Origin: Geosiphon pyriformis
Taxonomy: Eukaryota > Glomeromycota > Glomeromycetes > Archaeosporales > Geosiphonaceae
Assembly: GCA_016748015.1 (NCBI GenBank)
Contig: JAAOMT010000595.1
Span: 190,282 to 254,281 of the forward strand
Length of the DNA: 64,000 bases
Direction of reading: 5' to 3'
Shown here piece by piece: positions 55,974 through 64,000 of the stretch (positions within the stretch are counted from its first letter, which is position 1; every line of letters starts with the position of its first letter). Both the position numbers and the translations under genes were made by a program. The notes beneath the pieces were generated by a model that was given only the letters and a program-made list of their open reading frames with translations, was not told the DNA's origin and did not search any database.

Positions 55974-58900
55974 TTCTCTTCTTTTAATATTAAGCTCTAT
56001 TAAAATCTTTCAAATCTTTTAGCTTTTTTAATTCTTCTTTTTAAATTAATTTTATTACTTTTTTTTCTAGAATTACTTAGACAATTTTGGTCTGTAATTC
56101 TTCAAATTGGACATTGGTAATTTTTTTTAATTGATTAATAGTTATAGTATTTATTATTAGGTGTAACAGTATTTCTAAATGGTCTTAAAATTCTACTTGT
56201 AATTAGTATATTGTTTATGTTTATGTAAATAGATTATTTTTCTTTACAAATTATTTTATTAATTGTAATATTGTTATGTCAAATATCTGTCTTGTCTTAT
56301 TTATATACAAGTTTTAAATATTGAGCTTTTGTTCTAAGTAATAATAGCAAAAGTTTTTAGAAAATTATTATGTTTACTATTTTCAATTTTTTTTTATTGA
56401 TTTTTTATATAGTATTATTGTCTTTGGTGTTTTTAATAATATTTTTACTTTTGTTATTATATTATTTAGTATGTTTTTAGATTTTATGTATACTCTATAT
56501 TGTATTTTATATTAGAGTTTTAGTTTTTTTTTGTTTTTTGTATTGTATAATTTGTTAATTAATTGTAATTTCCATGTTTAGTTTTTAATATTTAATAAGT
56601 TGAAATAATTATTGAACTAGAAAGTAAATATTGTCTGTAATCTTCATTTTTTCTATTGTTTTTGTTATACATATTGGTTTTTTATATATTGTTCTAGTAG
56701 ATTAATTTAATATGTTTGTATTAATAAATATAATTAGTTCTAAATCTTGTAGAATCTTATCTGGTTGAATTAATATTTGTTGTACTTTCAGTTATAGAAT
56801 ATTACTAATAAATGATAATATTATATTGTAATATAATTTTAGTTGATTATTATATACTGCTTTAGTTAAGATTTTGTTGTTTTATTTTAACTTATATGCT
56901 CTATTTTTTAGAATTTTTTTAATATAAAATAAACTGTTTTATTTGGAGTTAACTTTTTTACTCTATTGTTTTTCTACTTTAATACAATATAAAAGTACTT
57001 TGTCTTTAATTTTGAATTCAACTAGTTTATTTAGTAATTAGTTATTGTGTTATTTTTTTTGTTTTTCTTGTAACTTTTATATATTATCAGTTGTTTTTCA
57101 CTTTTTGTTTCTAGAGTTTTTATTAAGTCATATGTTCTTTTCAGCAATGTTTTTTGAAAGTTAGCTTCTGTTATTGGTTTAGCTGAATATGTATTAATTT
57201 TTTTCTAACTGATAATATTGCTGTTATAACATAGACTAGTTCAAATAGTATTGTTTATATAGTATCTTGCTTCATTATATAATAAGCAAATAATACTAAT
57301 AATATAAACAAATTTTATTTATTCTGGTTTTTTTGGCTAATCTTGGCTATTACTTTATATAATATTCTGTTAAATTTTTCAATTAAACCATTTATTTATG
57401 AGTGATATAATAATAATAATGGTTTCTTAACTCCAAATTTTTGACTTAATTTTGTCAATATTCTATTTACAAAATAGGTTTTTTGGACTAATAACAATTT
57501 TTTTGAAAATTTATGTTGACAAATCAAATTTTAATATACAAATTCAGCTATGAATTTTGCATTTGCTTTTTAAATTGTTTTAGCTTTTAGCTATTTTGTA
57601 AAATAATTTATAGTTACTGTTATTTATTGGTTGTTTTTGTTAATTATAGTTAATAGTCTAACTAAATCAATTCTAATCCAATTAAATAGTTGTTTTACTT
57701 TAATTAGTTTTAATGGTTTATTAAGTTTTGTTCTTTTTCTTCTTTAATAAACATTACAATTTTAAATATATTAGATAATATCTGAATCTATTGATAACCA
57801 ATAATTTTTTTTTCTGGTTTTATTATTACTTTGAGTGGTTGAGTTGGATTTTTTTAGTTTTTCTAATATAATATATTTTAATAAATGATAAATATTTTGA
57901 TTGTTGTTTTATGTGGTTTTGTTTTTTTTAAGATAATTTTTCTTAAACTGTTAAGTATTAATATAATGTTGAAATTGTTAATATTTTTGTATATTTATCT
58001 TTTGTTATATTTTTGGATTGAAATATTTTTATATTTGTTTTATTTGTAACAAGTTGTAAATATTTTTGTTTTTTTTTATAGTATACTATATAATTAAATT
58101 ATAAAAGTTTTATTTTTTATCTTGTATGACAATTGTTTCCAAATTTTTGCTTTTAAATTGATGTTAATTTTTTGTAATCAGTATACATATTAAACTTCTG
58201 ATTCAAATATTTTTTCTATTTAATAACAGCCTAATAAATAGCTAAATATTCTAACATTAAAATTTCATAATTTTTTCAGCTAAACTTAAACTTTGGTTGG
58301 CATATATCACTAAATGTTTTTATTTATTGGCTCTTTTTTGTAATAATACTGTTTCTAATGCTTGATCAAATACATTAATGATAATAATAAATGTTAATTC
58401 AGCTCTTCTTAACTTTTTAAACACTTATTAAAGATAATAAAAATGGTTATCAAATGTCTTAAAAAATACATTAGTGTTATTCAAATAGACTACTACTGAT
58501 TTTTATAGTAATTCTATGTAGACAATTTTCATTAGCCATTAAAAGGTAGCTGGAACATTAATTAAGTCAAAAAACATAACATTAAATTCAAAGTTCTCTT
58601 CTCTAATAATAAATGCTGTTTTTTTTTTGTCTGCTAAATTTATGATTATTTGTCAATAACTACTATCTAAATTTAATATTAAGAATCATTTTTTTTCTTC
58701 AAAAATATCAAATAGTTTTTAGATTTGTAGAATAAAATAACTGTTTCTACAAGTAATATTATTGAGTTTTTTATAATTCACATAAAAACAGATCTTTTTA
58801 TTCTTTTTTTGAACAATTATTACTGATAATAATTATAAACTCATTGATAATTAAATTAACTTATTGTCTAACATATGATTAATTTTTTAATAAATAATTT

Positions 58901-60010
58901 TATGACTGGTAGGTAATATTTGGTATGCTTTTTATTTGATTAATATTGTATTTCCAGTTTTAATCTGGTGTTGAATAATATTAGTTCTGCCAAACTTATT
59001 TTACATGCAAAAATGTTGATAAAATTGTTAAGTAATAGCTTAAGTTGTATATATTAAAGTAAGTCTAAGTTTTCCAAGTTTATTTGCTCCAATTGTTTTG
59101 ATTATAGCAAATAATATTTTTTTTATTCATAAATTGTCTGTAATATAATGTTTACATATCTACAAAGTTGTAGAAAATCTGAAATAGTAGTTGGTGCTTG
59201 ATTTTTAACTTCAATACTTAAGTATTTAATAATAATTCTGTTTGGTATTTCTATTAAATTTCTAATTATATTGTGTATTGAAATTTTAATGTGTTTATAA
59301 TTCTTGGTTAATATGTAAAAATTAGTGATGGCAATTTCTTCTAATTTACAAATGATAAAGTTTATTTTAAAAATCTAGGATTAATTTTTTATTTGCTTTT
59401 TTATAGTCAATATATGCTAATTATATAATAAAATAGAAATTAATTGTTTTTTTTTATTATATTAACTGATATCTCTATTCTACTCATAGATCCAAATTTA
59501 TTTATTCCTTTTACTATAATTCTTAACTCTTTTTTCATTTTTACTAACACTAACTGAGCTATTTTTATTAGAGGTAAAAATATTGTTTATGCTATTTTTT
59601 CATTTGGTTTAATAATATATACTTTTTTTGATTTGTTTTATAGCATTGCAATAATATTTTTTACATATTTTGCATCAATAATTTTTCTTCTAATATTGAT
59701 TTTTTTTATTAAACTAAATATTAATTGGATTATTATTGTCAAAATTTTCAGTGCTATTTTTAAATTTATACTAGTACATAAATGAAGTTTTAATCTAATT
59801 GTAGTTTTTTTGGAATATTTGAGATCAAACTTTATATCAGTATTATATATACATTTTGATATTATATTTTTATTATTATTATTGAATAATTTAAGTTTTT
59901 GTTTCTTAGAAAGATCTGAAAACATAATATATTGTTTGGAATTTTCATTAAAATTTGAATTGTTGTTATTATTATTGTTATTATAAACAGAGTAGAATTA
60001 TTGTTGTTAT
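55974..60010 (-). mobile_element. Second minus-strand Ty3/gypsy element (family A), internal part, truncated
   Basis: Collinear with 38,709-44,200 of the complete element: integrase (about 56,700-57,750), RNase H (about 58,000-58,300), RT (about 58,380-59,000) with VVVYLNNTNV at about 58,470-58,500, and dUTPase (open piece 59,638-59,925 with LKIALK...IIDAKYVKNIIAML). It lacks gag, protease and a 5' LTR. Homology stops at 60,010, where the family C repeat starts. It is more decayed and more CpG-poor than the complete element. Confidence 0.8.
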
Positions 60011-61019
60011 TGTTACAAGAATTTTTGGTGTTTTTTCTTAAATGTTATTAATATTTGTTTGTTGTCAATTTACAATTACTAAAAGCTAATAAACTTTTGA
60101 TAATTGAATTTATCTTCAAATTATCTTCTATAATTTAAATTACTAGGCTTATAAGTAGAATAATTAATTTTATGCCAGTTACTTGATATATTTACTTTGT
60201 AGTAAAAGTCAATTCTTTCTCAGAAATTACTTATTTGAAAGCTTACTAAAAATGTATAGTTATTTTGTTGTAAAAGTTAACTTTTTCTTAGAAATTGTTT
60301 GTTTAGAAGCTCACTAAAAATGTGTAGTTACTTTGCTATAAAAGTCAACTTTTTTACAAGAATTTTGTTTGTAGACTATTTTAATGCTTTTAATAAAAAA
60401 AATAAAAAAAATAAAAAAAAGTAAAAAAATTGTTTTCTATTCAAGCTTGAAATTATTAACAAATTACTGAAATTAGTAGCTAGTTAATTTCAAAATATTA
60501 GTTAAATTTTTGGGGAATGTCAAGTGTAATTATTTTAAGAATTGGTTTTCAAAATATTTTTTTTATTTTGAATTATACTAATAAGAATAAATTTAAAGTA
60601 AAATATCTATAGTAAGATATATTTTCTTAAAGAAAAAAGCTCTTTTTTTATACAATTTGTATAGTACTAATCTATAAACTTGAACTTTTTTTTTTGCTAT
60701 GATTTAAATGAACTAAAGATATATTTTAATAAGCTACAAGTTATTTCGACAAATTATTAATTTTTTAGTGCATTATCTATTATTTTAGCAAATTTCTTAC
60801 AAATTTTGGCAAATTCTTAAATATTACATAGTTCAGAGTATTATGTAATTTGATTATTCTTATTTCTATTATACAAATTGAATTATTAATTAAATAGTAA
60901 TATTTGATATTTTAATTAAGTAATAAGTAATAATTGAAATAATATTAATATAGCTAATTAATAATAGAATTATAAAAATAATTTCATGCTAAATAATAGC
61001 TAAAATTTTATTAATAACA
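60011..61019. repeat. LTR-like repeat (family C), copy 2, inverted relative to copy 1
   Basis: Begins TGTTAC and ends ATAACA. It matches the reverse complement of 42,775-43,745 throughout (for example AATTTATCTTCAAATTATCT near 60,108 and the tandem AGTTACTTTGCTATAAAAGT units at 60,180-60,370, here about three). Unlike copy 1, its right flank does not continue the interrupted element. It is therefore either the edge of a larger lost element or marks a deletion. Confidence 0.7.
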
Positions 61020-63340
61020 TAATTTTTTCCTCAAGACTAAGCTATGTTAAAGTCCAAGCATTATTTGTAATATTGAGATAGTAATCCAAAATAATTGAAG
61101 TAATTTGGTTTGAAAATTGTTGAAATTTTAGTTTTGTGAGTTTGCCAATATATTAAATCTTCATTAGTTGGAGTATTGGGTTTTGTAAGATGTTTTTACA
61201 AATATTGAATAGATTATAGAATCTAAGAATTGCTTTAAGTTTGTAATAAGTATTTGTTAGTTTAGCTGCTATCTTGAATTTATTGTAAATTTGTTTTTGT
61301 ATTACTTTAAGAATGAGATTTGTTGTTTTAAGCTTTAGTTTTTGTTCATAAAGTATTTTTCTAATATAAAAATATCTAAAAATAAGGGTATATTCATGGC
61401 TTTGTTTATTAAAATACAGTTAAAACTTTTGTTGAATTGTGATATTTGGTAAAATGTTAATAGAAATAAATAAAAAGTTTTTTTTTAAAGCTTGTTTTAA
61501 AATTTCTGGTAATTGAATTACAGAATAATTTTTTATATTTTTTTTATAAAAGTAATAATTTTGAAAATTACTTACTATTAGCTTATAGTTTCTTTTTAAG
61601 TGTAATTAATTTAACTTTTGTTGATTATTATGAATAAGTTAGAAAGTATTTTAAGAGAATAAAAAACATTTTCAATTATAGTTACTTTCTTAATAAATAT
61701 AATATATAAAAATAGTCAAAATTTGTCAAAAATATTGTTGCTAAAAAAAGATTCAAAAATTATAAATCACAAATAATTGTCAATATTGTCTAAAAAAATT
61801 AAATAATTATATAAAAACTTAAATATTAAATATTTAAAAACTCAAGAAGTTTTTAACATCAAATACAAGCTTATAAATCTAATAAATTCTTATTTTATTA
61901 ATAAAATTAATTTAAAGATTAATATTTTTAGTGTTAATAAGTTTCTAGTTAAAAAAAACTATTAAATAAAACAATTTATTATTTGAAAATTTTGCCAAAA
62001 TTTTTATTTTGTAACTTTAATATAATTTATAAATTTATTATATTATAGATAATTAACTTTAATTGATTTTGTTTATAATATCAACAAATATAATTAGTGC
62101 TTGTTTATTATATATATATTTATAATGACTGTAAATATTAAAATATTAATAGATATTTTTTTGTTAATAAAAAAACAATAAGACAGTTACAATAAAATTA
62201 AAAATTATTTAAATATTTGTTTTTTGTTAAACTTTATAATATATGTTTTTTGATTAAAGTAGTATTAAAACAAACAATATTACAGCTATTTTTTCTGGCT
62301 TTTATAAAAAAAAACAAAAATATAATATTATTTTTTATATAATATATGTTGTTTAAACATAAGTTAAAAATATTTATTATAATTTATTTTTTAATAAATA
62401 ATATAAACAACATACAAAAAAACTCTAAGTAAATACAAAGTATATTTTAAGAAATTACTTAAACAATTTTAATAAATAGGTAATTTAAATTCAAAAATAT
62501 TTACTTTTTTATTTTTAAATAACTTTAATAAATTTTTTTAAGTCTTATTATAATAAACTTAAAACAAAAACTTTTTATATATATAATTTTATCAATATAA
62601 TTTATTTTACTGTTTTTTATAACTAATTTTTTGAATTTGGAGTTTTTATTAGATATTATATTTTTTAATTGCTTTTATTATCTTTTTATTCATATTTTAA
62701 TTATTTTATTGATTATTATGTTTACTAATTGTTATTATTTTTTTATTGTAAGTATATATTATATAATTTAGAAGTTAATACCAAAAAAAAACCAATATAA
62801 AAGAAATTGCTTTTAATTTTTGCACTAAAACAATTTTTATTGCCAATTTAAGTCCTAAAATTTTTATTAAAATTCATAAATTTTTTTTTGTTCAGAAACT
62901 TATTACAAAAAAGATGTATACTGTTTTAAAGAGATTGCAAAAAAGAAAAAAAATGTTAGAACTTTTATTTACAGAATATAATTACAAATTTTTTCATTAA
63001 TATATGTTTTTTTGTTGTTATGTTTTTTACAAACAACTTTGTAAAATTAATAATATTTTGATATCTAAAGTATAAAAAAGTTTTTAGGAAACTTTTAAGG
63101 AAAGTGATTTGAAGAATATTAGTTTTACAGCTTAGTAAAAGTATCTTAACATCAAAAAATTAATTAAAATAAATAAATTATTTGAAATAATTAGAGATTA
63201 GTATTATAATTTAGCAAATAAAAAAACATAAATAAAGTAAAAAATTTGTTGTATGTTTGGAAAAAGCATTAAAACCTGTTCTTGAGAAATAATAAAAACA
63301 ATCAATAATTATTTTTTAATAATAAAATGGTAATATGTAA
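61020..63340. other. Decayed AT-rich sequence, unidentified element remnant
   Basis: No CpG noticed and no intact frame. The minus strand of about 61,090-61,560 reads as a long, stop-poor, Lys/Leu/Ile-rich relic (for example FKIAAKLTNTYYKLKAILRF), suggesting a dead protein-coding element whose family I cannot name. The rest holds only short open stretches. Confidence 0.45.
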
Positions 63341-64000
63341 AAAAATCGAAGTGGTTTTAACTTTACAAAAAAAAACAATTAATGGGTTTTTTGACCAATT
63401 TGTAGTAATAAAATTAAACGTTTTTTTTACTTATTTTTATATATTATTAATGTAAATTAGTGAATTAATTTTGTTGACCAAAATTTATTAGTTTATGTTA
63501 TGTATTGTCGATCAAAAATGGCTAATCACATGACCGGTTTGTCTTGTTTTAAGGACCCCTTTTTAAATAGCAATTAAATTATATTTTATAAGTAATTTTT
63601 AATTTTTAAAAAAAATTAAAGATTTCTTGCTTAGAAATATTTTGCATTAATTAACTATTACTTAATATAACATGGTAAAAATTATTTTAAAATAGGTATA
63701 ATTTATGTTTTTTCTACATATAACTAGTCATCTGTTTAAAATTTTTAAATAGCTTTAAAAATATATTTTTTATTAATTTTAAAACCAAATAAGACAATAA
63801 AAATTATTAATAACAAAATAATTAAATTATCAAAATTTTTTAATATTTGAATATTACAATATTTTATTCAAAAAATATGTAATTTTTAATAAAATATTAA
63901 TTCAAAAATAATTATAATTTATTCATATTTATTAATTGTTTTTGTTTTTTAATTATTTAAATTTTAATGTTAAATTTTTTATATACACAAATGTAATTTA
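63341..64000. other. AT-rich sequence with a few CpG, no gene
   Basis: CpG dinucleotides reappear near 63,346, 63,419, 63,509 and 63,533 after about 15 kb almost without them. GC content rises briefly (ATGACCGGTTTG, AAGGACCCC). No gene is recognisable before the window ends. Confidence 0.4.

Overview
The window fits an arbuscular mycorrhizal fungus (Glomeromycotina, probably a Rhizophagus-like or other Glomeraceae genome). The genes carry short GT-AG introns and match fungal families. The LINE and Ty3/gypsy remnants resemble the repetitive LINE and the gag-protease-dUTPase-RT-RNase H-integrase retrotransposons I recall from that group. Species is not determined.

Layout. (1) 1-8,385 is a very AT-rich, almost CpG-free block. 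It holds the 3' part of an LTR with a gag start (1-860), then a near full-length, stop-riddled LINE (about 866-7,655), then bare AT-rich spacer. (2) 8,386-35,480 is a CpG-containing gene island with eight supported genes plus one doubtful one: a PH-LRR protein (+), dihydrofolate synthase FOL3 (-), a PUF6-type Pumilio protein (+), a Sec14/CRAL-TRIO protein (+), an ADP-ribosylglycohydrolase (+), a Ser/Asn-rich protein (+), a small low-complexity protein (-) and the retromer subunit VPS35 (-). Exon joins were worked out by hand. They give uninterrupted proteins of 673 aa (PUF6), 302 aa (CRAL-TRIO), 437 aa (ADP-ribosylglycohydrolase) and 941 aa (VPS35). (3) 35,480-64,000 is again AT-rich. It contains 5'-truncated LINE tails arranged tail to tail, one complete but dead Ty3/gypsy element on the minus strand (37,816-48,775), a truncated plus-strand Ty3/gypsy element split by a solo LTR, a second decayed minus-strand element of the first family, two copies of an unrelated ~1 kb LTR-like repeat, and unidentified decayed sequence to the end.

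The genes are unrelated housekeeping functions (folate synthesis, ribosome biogenesis/RNA binding, lipid transfer, ADP-ribose removal, endosome-to-Golgi sorting) and do not form a pathway cluster. The stronger story is the two-compartment structure. Every element outside the island is decayed mainly by C-to-T/G-to-A transitions. In all four RT domains where I could find the catalytic Asp pair, one or both Asp read Asn. The Ty3/gypsy family also encodes a five-motif dUTPase domain. I found no tRNA, rRNA or CRISPR array, and nothing I would confidently call a new biological system.
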